Assembly: GCA_948567375.1 (NCBI GenBank)
Contig: CAOYZS010000005.1
Coordinates: 868,001 to 932,000 of the forward strand
Direction of reading: 5' to 3'
Source of the DNA: Lunularia cruciata
Taxonomy: Eukaryota > Streptophyta > Marchantiopsida > Lunulariales > Lunulariaceae
DNA: 64,000 bases
This document shows, in pieces, positions 21,329-31,959 of the stretch. Both the position numbers and the translations under genes were made by a program. Numbering within the stretch: position 1 is the first letter of the stretch; the number at the start of each line of letters is the position of its first letter. The notes below the pieces were generated by a model. The model saw nothing but the letters and a program-made list of their open reading frames with translations. It did no database searches and was not told the DNA's origin.

Positions 21329-23478
21329 TGTGACAACCCAACAAATATCACTTTTGTGGTAATCAGGTAAGTAAAGTTTTTTCCCGCAAAGATACTAGTA
21401 AAAAATGTCAAAATATGAAGCAAAAAGTAACAATGTAGTTCTTCTCAGTTGCATCTTTAGTCTCTCAGGTAGAAACCACACCCAGAAGAGAATAACAAGC
21501 ACTGACTCATAGTCTTGTCACCAATTAACACTTCTTAATCACAACTCCATCAAATCTTTCCAAAAAATCTTGATTGTGATGATTCAGTCTCTCCTGAAAA
21601 CAACACTTCACTGTAAAACTACTTTGCTTTAGAATTGTGTTCCACCCCTCCATTGAAGGCACAACTTCCTCCACCAAAATTGCTTCACATCAACACTACG
21701 CTGCACTCACAAATAGAAAATACTTCCAACACTACAATTCCTCTCAAATCTGTCAAGGCATTGCTTTGATTGCACCTCACTTAGGATCAAACACACAGAA
21801 TGAAGATCAAGGCTATAGAATCCAACATCCAACAAACACACTGATTTTCACTTTGAATTTCTACACACAATCACAAACACACACACACAGAGTTGATACT
21901 CGGAATCAAGCTCAAGCAATGAGCACTACTTCACAACACTTTGCTTTATCTTTTCTCAAAAATAATGAGCACTAAACAACATTTTACTGCGAATGCCACC
22001 TTTAAATAGTGAAGCAAATGATAGTTGCTAACAAATACCGTTCTAGAACTCTTCCGACTTGCAAATCCAAACTGACAATGCACCTCTTGATATCAACCTC
22101 TTCCTATCTCAAAATTTGTTACTACTCCAATCCAATGTCTACTTCTTCCTTGGCTTCCAATCCCGAAGGAACTTCACTCACTACTCTGTCCTCAGGTTTC
22201 ACAACTCCTGATTCCTCTACCAATGTTACTACTTCTTCACTCTGATCTACAATTCTTGTCAAAGGTATGCTTTTTAAATCTCTATCTCCTGACCCACTCT
22301 TCTCTAATACCTCCGATGGTAATTCCGAAGACATCTGCACTACTATGTCATCTACTTTGGGTTTTGCTCTTACATCCTTCCAAAGTTTATCTATCTCTAA
22401 TTTCACTAAGTCTAATCTAATTGTGATATTGTCTTCTACTTCCAATATCTTTCTATCTACACAAGTTTTGAGACTGATAAGAAAAGCGTTCAAGTCTTTA
22501 TCCTTTGCATTTTGCCTCCTTGTCTCTTGCACCAACAACTTCAACTCATGCAGTCTTGTCTCTTCAATTTGCACGTTGGCTTTTGTACTCAACATCGCAT
22601 TCATCTTCATCACTATCTCCTTTAATGGCTCCAATCTCATTCTTCTCTCCCGTTCTTGATCTACAAGCTGATCTTCTCTATACATTGCCAATTCTGCTTT
22701 GAACTCGGCTTTCACTGTCTCCTTCTCCTTCTCCTTTGCACAATCTTCTCCTCCAAATTGTGAAGTAACTCCCTTAATCTTTCTTCCTCTCTGTATCTTA
22801 TTGTGAACTCTCTTTGCCAAAGTTGCTTCTTCTCCTCTACACTCTCCATTACTCTATTGAGCTCTTGCTCCTTCTCTGCTATTCTTGCCATAGCATGGAT
22901 AATCTCTAATCTCAAATCAGCAAACTGCTGCTTCAAGATTTCATTCTCTGCTTCTTGTCTTCCTCTTGCTATGAAATTTTGCTCTATAATTCTCTCTCTA
23001 CTCTCCACTTCTCTCTTCAAGTTCTTGATTACTTGATTTTGTACTACTGCATCTACTCGTAGTACTTCCCTTTCCTCCTCACCTCAGATTATACTCTTCT
23101 TCAATACCAAGTTCTCTTCTTCTAATTGAGCTAACACCTGCAATACAGTCTTCACCTCTGGACACTTTGATTGCATCTCCTTCTTCTTGTGTTCTAACTT
23201 CACTAACAATAGGCACACAATCTCCCTCAAATACTCTACTCTTTCACTCGGATTTATCTCAACTTGCGGGCTTGTCTCCTTCTTTGCCTCTTCCTGACTC
23301 AACACTCGCCTTCTGAGCCGCAATCACCTTATAGGAATGAATTCTTTGCTCCCCAAACTTCCATCCTCCTCTTCTCTTACCTTACTCGGCACCGCTTCAT
23401 ACTTTGCATTACATCTGGAACAAACTCCCCTCTGAATTGTAACTCTCTTCTCCTCTTGCTCTGGAACTTCAAAGCATG
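21329..23478 (-). repeat. LTR fragment: coiled-coil half of U3, R and U5
   Basis: The LTR end is clean at 21329 (TGTGACAACCC on the plus strand). It runs on the minus strand back through the coiled coil of the U3 frame and stops at about 23478, where a plus-strand LTR fragment begins. TATA box complement at about 21998. Confidence 0.83.
22122..23323 (-). pseudogene. U3 protein, coiled-coil half
   Basis: Three overlapping frames (23323-23084, 23020-22712, 22820-22122) cover the coiled coil. The longest is 232 codons and uninterrupted: it contains ETRLHELKLLVQETRRQNAK, VDRKILEVEDNITIRLDL, DIVVQMSSELPSEVLEKSG, and ends EAKEEVDIGLE. Upstream pieces read ELNRVMESVEEKKQLWQREF. Two frameshifts separate the frames. 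It is one of the best preserved C-terminal halves in the window. High Glu/Lys/Leu content predicts a long parallel coiled coil. Function unknown. Confidence 0.75.
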
Positions 23479-25695
23479 AGGGGAAGAGAGGAAATCCAGC
23501 TCAATGGACGGAGGCGGATTGGAGAGTAGTTTTGGGAAGAGAAGCAAGAGAAGTAGGAGGTACCACCTTCTATTGGGAGTGTGATGCTTCAGAAGAGACT
23601 GCCAAAGTGAGGAATTTGTTCAATCAACCTCGCACCAAGAATGAGTATAAGGTGGACAGTTATAGAGACCCCGAGCGGAGATGGATAGCAAGCACAATGA
23701 TGGCAATGTTCAAGCCAGAGCAAACCACCTATGTTACTATGCAACAGGCGGTGTTCTTTCACCAAATGTTTACGGGAGAGGCAATAGATTGGGTGAAATG
23801 TCTGCATCAGAGAGTGGGGCAGATGATTTAGAGGTGGAGAATGGATATGCCACCGCATTATTTCATGCCCTTTGCAGCGCACTTTTATTTTGGGTTGAAC
23901 TTGCTGACCTCAAAAGAGAGAAATTGAATGCACTCGCACTTTCATTTGGTTTTGCAAAAGGAGGCAGATGTAGATGAGTGATATTATATGGAGAGAGTGC
24001 AAGATAGGGATGAGTACTATAAGAAGAATGGGAAGGAGAAAATTGTAGCAATTGACCTTCCAAGGGCTAGAAAGAGAGCCAAGCCTAGGAGTTGTGTTGC
24101 GACAGTCCAGCCCTAGAAAGTGCCAAAGCTTAACCCAATTGCGGTGGTGGTGAAGACAAAGGAAGCCACGCCGGAATTGGAAGAAGAGTTGGAAGGAGAA
24201 ACTGGATTGAAGGAAGAAATGTCAAGAGAAGAAGAGGAGTTCATGCTACGAAGTGAAGAATTGAGCAGTGACAATGAAGGCGAGGCAGAGGTTCAGCAAA
24301 CACAAAGGCCAATGGTCGGGGTAGGAAAGCCAAGTCCCAAAGTTTCTACGCTTGAATGAGGAAGTGAGAAGAAGAAAGGAGAGGAAGTCGTGGCACAACC
24401 CCGGACTGCCAAGAGGAAGAATGTTATGATTGCAGCTGAAGTGGGGCCTAGTAAAATTACCCTAGAAGAGGAGGAAAGCTTGGAGGAAGAAACTTTGAAA
24501 GTACAAAGATCATGACTTTGGGGCAAATGCAAGAAGTAGCGTGGTCGGAACCCAAAGGCCAAGCCGATGGTGAAAAGTGCAAAGGAGTGGAATATCTATC
24601 GAAGGTAGTATGTCCGTTGTTGATGTTTCTACAGCAGAAGAAGATGGAGATGGTAAGTGCCAATCTTGAGGTGCGGGATGAGTTGGCAGCAGTGAATACT
24701 TGGAGTACAGAAACCTCATTGTTGCAAAGTAAGTTGATGAGGGTGGAGATGGAAGCCGAAGAACTTCAGGTTGAGAAGGTTCTTTGGAGTAAGCACTTTG
24801 AGGTGATGAGGGAGGATCTAGTAAAGAGTTGCAAGGAGGCAAAGGAGATGACCATGTTGGTTGTAGTGTTGAAGGAGGAAATTGCAAATGCCCGAGTGGA
24901 GTTAATCCACTTGAAAGCAATTACAGTAGTGATGGAGTAAGAGTTGGAGAGTCTCAAGAAGAAGGTAGTGGAGAAAGATCAAGCCTAGCAACAGGAGTTA
25001 GCGGAGTGTGGTAGAGAAGAAGATTGGTTGCAAGGATTGGTGCGGGTAGCAGAGGAGAAAATCTTTGTAAATTGGAGGGAAAAGGAGGCATCGAAGGCCA
25101 AAATTGAAGACAAGCTCCAGATGTATCATAGTGAATTGGAGGAAGAAAGGATGAATGAGAAGCATATGGACGTAGGAGAAGCTGATCAGATAGTCAGAGT
25201 CATCAATGAAATCAAGGCAATTCTAAGCACGGAAGTTGAAGGTAAACTCAAGGAGGTGAGATTGCATGAGCTGAACTTACTAGTGCAAGAGACGTGCAAG
25301 AGAAAGGCAAAGGACACAGAGTTGAATAATTTATTGATTTGTTTGCAAGATCGTGTACATAGGAAGATGTTAGAGGTAGGAGACAATGTATGTCTCGAAC
25401 TAGATCTTGTTAGAACGGAGTTAGATAAAATTTGTTGTGAGGTACAAGAAGTACGAAGACCTAAAGTTGTAGAAGTAGGAGTATAGGTGTCTTCAGAGTT
25501 GTTCTCTGAGACCTTAGAGAAGAGTGGGTGGGGTGAGTTACAAAGATTACCTAGGACCTCATTGTAGTTTGTAGTGCAGAAATTGTAGAAATAGAAGAGT
25601 TAGGAGTAGGATTAGATAGACCTGAGGATGGTGAAATTATCAAAGGATCATCAGGTTTGAAAGCCAAAGCTGAGGTTGACATCATATCGGAGTAG
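23479..25695 (+). pseudogene. U3 protein, missing only its first part
   Basis: In order: N-terminal domain from WTEADWRVVLGREA through FKPEQTTYVTMQQAVFFHQM and PPHYFMPFAAHF (to about 24020), basic and acidic linker (24120-24500), coiled coil at 24512-24940 (LGQMQEVAWS ... ELIHLKAITVVME), and the conserved C-terminal block at 25028-25486 (VRLHELNLLVQE, HRKMLEVGDNVCLELDL). The frame ends VDIISE at 25695. About six stops and frameshifts. The N-terminal domain at 23532-23831 is open for 99 codons. No signal peptide, membrane span or catalytic motif is seen. Confidence 0.78.
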
Positions 25696-26504
25696 TAACA
25701 ATTTTGAGATAGGAAGAGGCAGATATGAAGAGGCAGATATGAAGAGGTGGTTTGTCATTTTGGATCTACAGGTAGGAAAAATTGTTAGAGAATGGTATAG
25801 TTGTTAGATAACTGTCATTTGCTTCAGTATTTAAGGGGAGCATTTGCAGTTGAATGTTATTCAATGCTCATAATTTCTAAGAATAGATAAAGCGAAATGC
25901 TTATTTCAGTGCTTGTCGCTTGAGCTTAATTCTGAATATCAACTCTATGTCTATGTTTGTGAGTGTTTTGGAGAATTTCAAAGTGCAAGTCAGTGTGCGT
26001 GTTGGATGCTGGATTCCATAGCCTTGATCTTCATTTTGTGTGTTTGATCTTGAGTGAAGTTCAATCAAAGCAATGCCTTGACAGATCTGAGAGGAATTGT
26101 GGTGTTTTTAGTATTTTGCATTTGTGAGTGCAGCGCAGTGTTGATGTGAAGCAATTTTCAATCGAGGAAGTTGTGCCTTCAGTGGAGGGGGGAACACAAT
26201 TCTGAGGTGAAGTTATTTTGCAGTGAGGTGCCATTTTTAGGAGAGAGTAAATCATCACAATCAAGATTGTTTGGAAAGATTTGATGGAGTTGTGATTAAG
26301 AAGTGTTAATTCATGATGAGATTGCAAATCAATGCTTGTTACTCTCTTCTAGGTGTAGTTTCTACCTTAGAGATTAAAAGGGAACCCAAGAAGAACTGAG
26401 ATTGTGACATTTGACTTTGTATTTGACTATTTGACCAGTATCTCTATGGGAATGAACTTTACTTACCTGATTACCGCAAAAGTGATATTTGCCGGGTTGT
26501 CACA
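23479..26504 (+). repeat. LTR fragment lacking its first ~900 bases
   Basis: It begins inside the N-terminal domain of the U3 frame (GKRGNPAQWTEADW) and runs to a perfect LTR end (GCCGGGTTGTCACA, 26504). It lies head to head with the minus-strand fragment that ends at 23478. A TATTTAAGG box is at about 25828. Confidence 0.85.
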
Positions 26505-27222
26505 ATGGCCAATAAAGATCAAGCCTGGTAGTGGGAGTTAATAGAGTGTAGTCGCAAGGAAGAATGATTCTGAGGATTGTTGAGAGTAGTGGAAGATCAA
26601 CTCGTGCTGAATCAACAAGACAAGGAAGCAATGAAGGCTGAGTTCAAGGATAAAAATGTATCATAATGAGCGAGGAGAGAAAGAAAGAGAAGGTAGAGCA
26701 GGTTGTAGAATCAATGGTAAACAAGATGAAGGTGCTGCTTAGTACTGAAGTTGAAGGGAAGTTGGAAGAAGCCTGAATGCACGAGTTGAAGTTGTTGGTG
26801 CAAGAGATGAGGAAGATGGAGGCAAAGGACATGGAGTTGAATAATCTATTGATTCATCTACGAGATTGTGTAGGATAGGAAGATGTTAGAGGTAGGGGAC
26901 AATGTCTATCTCAGATTAGATCTTGTTAGAATAGACTTGGATAGACTTCATAGTGAGGTAAAATTAGAAAAGAAGTCTTAAGTAGCAGAAGTAGGAGTGC
27001 AAGTGTCTTTAGATCAATTATTGGAGACATTAGGAGAGAATAGGTTGTGAGATAATGATGTAGATAGAGTAGAGAGGAGTGCAATTGTAGTTTGTAGTGA
27101 AGAGATAGTAGAAATAGAAGAATTAAGAGTAGAATAAGGCAGACTTGAAGAAGGAGAAATACTCAAAGGAACCTCAAGTTTAGAAGCCAAAGTTGAGGTT
27201 GACATTGGATCGGATAAGTAAT
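26505..27222 (+). pseudogene. U3 protein, C-terminal coiled coil
   Basis: A stop-interrupted version of the conserved block: HELKLLVQEMRKMEAKDMEL near 26783, then KMLEVGDNVYLRLDLVR near 26880, then GVQVSLDQLLETLGE and a C-terminus VEVDIGSD-like near 27215. Several nonsense changes and one frameshift. It adds one more copy in which amino-acid pattern outlasts the open frame. Confidence 0.65.
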
Positions 27223-28020
27223 AGATTTGAGATATGAAGAGGCAGATATGAAGAGAAGCATTGTCATTTCGGATCTGTAGGTTGGTAAAGTTGTTGTAGA
27301 ATGGTATACTTGTTAGTAACTAACAATTGCTCTACTATTTAAAGTAGGCATTTGTAATCTATTGTTGTTTTGTGTTCATATTCTTGAGAATAGATAAAGC
27401 AAAGTGCTGAATTCAGTGCTTGTCACTTGAGCTTAATTCTGAGTATCAATCCTATGATTGTGTTTGTGAATGTGTGGAGAATTTTGAAGTGCAAGTTAGT
27501 GTGCTAATTGGATGTTGGATTCCATAGCCTTGATCTTCATTCTATGTGTTTGATCCTAAGTGAATTGCAATCAAAAAATGCCTTGATAGATCTGAGAGGA
27601 ATTGTAGTGTTGGTAGTATTCTGCATTTGTGAGTGCAAAATACTTGTGTTGAGTTGATGTGAAGCAATTTTGATCAAGGAAGTTGTGCCATCAGTGGAGG
27701 GGTGGAATAAAACTCTAAGGCAAAGTTGTTTTACAATGAAGTAGCCATTTTTAGGAAGAACTGAATCATCACAATTGAGTTTGTTTGGAAATAATTGAAT
27801 GATTTATGATTATGGGTGACAAAATGTTGTGACGAGACTACAAAGTAGTGCATGTTAATCTATTTTGGGTGTAGTCTCTACTTGAGAGATTAAAAAGAAC
27901 TCAAGAAGAACTACATTGTTACTATTTGCTTTGTATTTGAACATTTTTTAATTGTATCTCTACGGGAACAAAGTTTACTTACCTAATTACCGCAAAAGTG
28001 ATTTTTTTTGGGTTGCCACA
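26505..28020 (+). repeat. LTR fragment: second half of coiled coil to LTR end
   Basis: It starts at a point equivalent to 24968 in the neighbouring copy (AAAGATCAAGCCTGG) and ends GGGTTGCCACA at 28020 (a GTCACA end with one change). TATTTAAAG box near 27335. Confidence 0.82.
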
Positions 28021-28269
28021 ACACTTTTCTTCAATCTTGCTGCCCTTGGAAATGCCTAGGCAATCTCTCCTTCTCACTCATCTTCCAACTCTACTGCAGG
28101 TAACTCCAAGTAAGGCTTGTCTCTTCCTTCCATGCGGTAGATTGCCACAACACTTTTCTTCAATCTTGCTGCCCTTGGAAATGCCTAGGCAATCTCTCCT
28201 TCTCACTCATCTTCCAACTCTACTGCAGGTAACTCCAAGTAAGGCTTGTCTCTTCCTTCCATGCGGTAG
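28012..28269. repeat. 129-base perfect-looking tandem duplication
   Basis: TTGCCACAACACTTTTCTTC occurs at 28013 and at 28142, offset 129. I see no difference between the two units. A third partial unit (GATTGCCACA) starts at 28270. The unit includes the last bases of the LTR end (TTGCCACA) plus adjoining linker sequence of the next LTR, so it arose after the two were joined. Confidence 0.9.
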
Positions 28270-29845
28270 ATTGCCACATGGAACTCCCATTCTTCTTCTC
28301 CAACAATCTCTTCCCCTGATTGCTGAACTTTGGGTTCTCCCTCACTCTCACTGCTGGACTCTCCCTTTATAAAGTGAGCTCTTCTTCTACCTACAAGTCC
28401 TTACACTTTGACTTGGTTTCTCCTTTTGATTCTTCCTTTGACAATAGGTCCTTCACTACTACCAACGATGGCTTTGGATTCAACCTTCTTGCCTTTTGTG
28501 GCTATATCATTGGTATTTTTCTTTGGGTCTACTTCTCTTTCTTGGCCTAGGGATGTCCACTGACATTATCTTCTCCTTCTTGCTCTTGAGGTAGAGGCAT
28601 TGCCTTCATGGACCTGCTTGATGTAGTATTGCTAATCTCCATCCGCTTCTCTTTGTAAATCAGGGTGAAAGTGGGACACCATCCTCCCTCTCTTCTCCAA
28701 GCTAAGTAAGTTTAATTCAAAGTAGAAGTGGGCTACAAATGCTAGGAAGTAATGGGGCGTCATATCCATTCTCCAATTGGTAATCATCTACCCTAAGCGT
28801 TGGTGCAAGCACTTTGCTCAATCTACCGCCTCTCTTGCAAACATTTGGTGAAAGAACACCACTTGTTGCATCATTACATAGGTAATTTGGTCTATCTTAA
28901 ACATGGCCAGAAATGCACTGACTATCCCCCCTTGTATTGGGTCTCTATAACTATCCACCTTGTATCCATTCTTGGTTCGAGGTGCACTAAACAAATTCTT
29001 CACCTTGGCGGTTTCTTTTGAAGAATCACAATATATTTACAATTCCAATATAAGGTGACTCCTCCTACTTCCCTTTCTTCTCTCCTCAAGACTAATCTCC
29101 AATTGGACTTAGTCCATCCAACAAGATTTCCTCTCTTCTCTTTTGTTTTAGGTCCATCCTTGCAATTGCTAGCAGCAATTTTTGCCATGAATCCTAGAAA
29201 GCTCAAATTCCAATTCCATGCCAAAAAGGTGATACAAACTCTACTCAAGACTTTAATCCTTGCAATACATCTAAGCAACAAATTGCAAGTCCCTTTGTCA
29301 CATTCTTTTTATGTCCCTTTGGAGCCATTATGTGCTTCATCACTCTTGGTATTTGAAAGATCAAAACCACCCCAAAATCCAAGATCCTAACTCCTTTGGG
29401 ACAACTATTGAGAGGCATAAGATGACATCATGACATTTAAGAACTTCCTTGACAAAGTATCAATCTTATAGTCTTTTGCTTATTGGTCATTCTTTAGTAA
29501 ATCTTCAATTGAAATGCCAGTTTTGTGTGTCTATTTTTTGTCACTCTCAATGTCATCTTGATCTCCAGGTAGTTGCTTTCTTTACCCTACTTTCTTGATT
29601 GGCAAGACCCAAGGAAAAGTTGTTATAGGTTCTTTGGATCAGGTTGTGCATCCTCATACAAAGTCCTCTGACTTTGGGTCCATACTTCCGTCCATACAAC
29701 CTGAGTCCTTTTGACTTTGAGGTTGACTTTGGGTTTATGCCAAACACATGATTCTTCTTATTTCTTCCCTATTTAGCCTTCCTTTGGCTGTAACAATGCA
29801 CTTCTTCTGTAAACTCAATAAAAACAAAAAAAATTAGGTACCATA
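28021..29845 (-). repeat. U3 half of the outer minus-strand LTR
   Basis: From the LTR start (TATGGTACCTAATTTTTT, complement at 29845) through the N-terminal domain to the acidic linker, where the plus-strand LTR end at 28020 interrupts. It pairs with 21006-21320 as one LTR through the GAAGA duplication. Confidence 0.82.
28270..29400 (-). pseudogene. U3 protein, N-terminal domain and linker
   Basis: The minus-strand frame 29281-29000 contains RIKVLSRVCITFLAWNWNLS, CKDGPKTKEKRGNL and WTKSNWRLVLRREE. The frame 29003-28818 continues APRTKNGYKVDSYRDPIQGG and YVMMQQVVFFHQMFAREAVD. The linker to about 28300 is Ser/Glu-rich. It is broken by a frameshift at about 29000 and stops further on. The domain order matches the other LTRs. 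Confidence 0.72.
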
Positions 29846-30102
29846 GAAGAGAAAAGAGATGATGCAATGAAAACCACAAAAGAGAAACAAGGTTAGTGGA
29901 AAGCAGGCATGATAAGCAAATAAAGCCTATTGCTCTTTGGGAGGGAGATTTTGTCTTGTTGTATGACAATCACCAAATATTATTTTCTGGCAAGCTGCAC
30001 TTAAGGTGGATGGGGCACTATCATGTTATCCACATTTATGATAATGGCTCTATTCAACTTGTAGATTGGGAAGGCAACCCTTTTGCCACCCAAGTAAGTG
30101 GG
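29846..30102 (+). pseudogene. Integrase C-terminal fragment
   Basis: It continues the integrase interrupted at 21005: EEKRDDAMKTTKEKQ, then RHDKQIKPIALWEGDFVLLY, NHQILFSGKLHLRWMGHYHV and VDWEGNPFATQVSG. It stops at about 30100, where LTR sequence TGTGGTACTC is joined directly. The last ~30 residues of pol (WRVRKYW ... EDAHI) and the polypurine tract are missing, so the LTR junction came from a later deletion. Confidence 0.82.
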
Positions 30103-31816
30103 TGTGGTACTCAGATTTTTCATTTTTTTTAGTTTTTGTTCTATTTTGAAGAAGTGTATAGATGAGTCATATTGAACCCAAATGGCATGGGAGGGAGAAG
30201 AATTGGGTCTTTGGTTTGTAACTCAAAGTAAAGTTACTTTGTATTTGACATGAAGTACTCGGGATCAGATCTGTCAGAGTTCAACCCAAAGTAAGGAGAC
30301 TTCACCTTCGGGTGATCAACCCGATGCAAAGACAATGTAATAGATTTCCTTTGGGTTGGACATTCAAGATTGTATTGCACACAAAAATGGCTAAGGCATG
30401 AGCAAGAGAAATTTGACAATGACAGGAGAAGCGCATGCAGAAGGTGTGATTCCTCTATGGACAAGCATTCAAAGAATTACTAAGAAACATCGGACTATAA
30501 AGTCACATTTTGAATCAAGAAAGAGATGAAATGACAAGTGACTTTCCTTTGCCTTTGTGAAGTTGTCTTGAGGGAGACCAAGGAAGAGGAGAGGTAGTGA
30601 GTGAAGTTTTGAGGAATCCATAGGGATTTAGAGTTGCTAGGGGATGGGAGAATTGTCTTGGAGAAGCATATCATGAAAGAGAATAGAATGAAGGAAATCA
30701 AGAAGTGCCCTACACTGGGAATGAGGAACCTAGTGATTAGGAGGTTAGACATAATGGCTCGCATTGAAGTTCTCAGTAAACTTTGTATTACTTTCCTTGC
30801 ATGGAATTGGAACCTAAGTTTTTCCAATTTCATGGTAGAGATCATGGCCAGTAAGTGTGTAGATGGGCAGGCGACAATAGGGAAGAGAGGCAATCTAGCT
30901 CAATGGACAGAGTCAGAATGGAGATTGGTGTTAGGCAGAAAGAGTGGGGAAGAGCATGGGGCCACATTCTTGGGGAAAGGAGAAGTTGCAGAAGAAACCC
31001 AAGAGATCAGAAATTTGTTCTACCCCAAAGTGTACAAAGAATGGGTACAAGGTGGAGACTTATCGGGGCTAGGTGTGGAGGAGTATTGTTAGTGCGATGA
31101 TGGCCTTCTTTAAATCCAAGCACACTACCTATGTTATGAAGCAGCAGGTGGTGTTATTTCATAAAATGTTTGCAGGAGAGCCGATCAATTGGGTGAAGTG
31201 TTTCTATCAACAAACATAGCAGATGGTGCTGAATTGGAGGAGTTTGACACCATCACACTATTTTGTTCCTTTTGTAGTGCATTTCTACCTCAAGTTGAAT
31301 TTGCTAAGTAGCAATGAGAAGAAGAAGGTGATATCTCACTTCCATCCCGATCTACATCAAGAAGCCAATGAAAAGGAGTTATAGTATATTAGGCAGTTGA
31401 GAAGCAATGACAACCACTATGCAAGAATGGGACAAGATAGAAGGATTTTTGTACCTCTGCCAAGAAACAAGAAGAGAAGTTGACCTAAGGTGGAGAGCTC
31501 ACCAGTGCAGCCCTAAAAATCAAGAAGAAGTGGGCAGAGGGAGAGAAAGAAAATCCAAAAGATTGCACTAGAAGAGGAGGTCAAATTGGAAGGCAAAGTA
31601 GAGTCTCCATCAAAGGGGTTGGAGGAAGAAGAAGTAGAATTAACCCTAGAAAGTGAAGAATCCAGTGAGGAGAGTGAAGATGAAGCTGAGGTGCAAAAAG
31701 ATCATGGGAAGGTAATTTCCCTATAAGAAGACATTGAGCAGCAGGGGGTAGAAGAAAGGACTGTGGCAGAGTTACTGATTGAAGAAGAGGAAGTATTGAT
31801 GGCCGAGCCAAGGCTT
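30103..31816 (+). repeat. 3' LTR, cut in the acidic linker
   Basis: Starts TGTGGTACTCAGATTTTTC. It runs through the U3 leader and N-terminal domain and ends after the linker (VLMAEPRL). There it meets a 131-base piece of a minus-strand LTR start. Confidence 0.82.
30634..31816 (+). pseudogene. U3 protein, N-terminal domain and linker
   Basis: The frame 30634-31092 is open for 152 codons: MRNLVIRRLDIMARIEVLSK, CITFLAWNWNLSFSNFMVE, GKRGNLAQWTESEWRLVLG, then GATFLGKGEVAEETQEIRN. After a frameshift the sequence continues with TYVMKQQVVLFHKMFAGEP, NWVKCFYQQT and HFHPDLHQEANEKE, then an acidic linker EEVELTLESEESSEESEDE near 31630. It belongs to the same N-terminal subtype as 54065-55423 (ATFLGKGEVAEETQE is shared). 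Confidence 0.75.
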
Positions 31817-31948
31817 TGATCCGAGGGTGACTTCAAGTTTACACCAAAACACACAATTCTTCTTGATTCTTTCCCATTTAGCCCTTCTTTGGCTTTACCA
31901 ACATAGTTCTTCTTTAAATCTAAAATAAAATAAAATGTGGATACTACA
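31817..31948 (-). repeat. 3' LTR start (131 bp)
   Basis: On the minus strand TGTAGTATCCACATTTTA follows a polypurine tract (GAAGGAGGAGG, complement of 31951-31961), which follows the pol stop. The LTR is cut after about 130 bases by the plus-strand LTR. Confidence 0.8.
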
Positions 31949-31959
31949 TACCTCCTCCT

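Larger units (their letters stand above)
21006..29845 (-). mobile_element. Nested LTR block with GAAGA target duplication
   Basis: The outer ends are a minus-strand LTR end (TTTGACAACC at 21006) and a minus-strand LTR start (complement TATGGTACC at 29845). The 5-base GAAGA flanks both sides (21001-21005 and 29846-29850), and the host integrase reads on across it. The outer LTR halves (21006-21320 and 28021-29845) therefore belong to one minus-strand solo LTR. Everything between them is later insertion and rearrangement. Confidence 0.82.
16257..31816 (+). mobile_element. Family-1 element split by an 8.8 kb nested insertion
   Basis: The parts in order are a full-length 5' LTR (16257-19904), a gag fragment (19905-20338), a short LTR scrap, integrase (20430-21005), a nested block flanked by GAAGA (21006-29845), the rest of integrase (29846-30102) and a 3' LTR (30103-31816), cut in the acidic linker. 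The PBS, leader, protease, RT and RNase H are deleted. Removing the nested block and one GAAGA restores continuous integrase sequence. Confidence 0.82.

Noticed and set aside
27998-28372. 124-codon plus-strand frame with a repeated 43-residue unit (LPQHFSSILL...)
   Set aside because: It is the antisense of the U3 linker across the 129-base duplication. The repeat reflects DNA duplication, and the frame is open only because the duplicated unit is a multiple of three.
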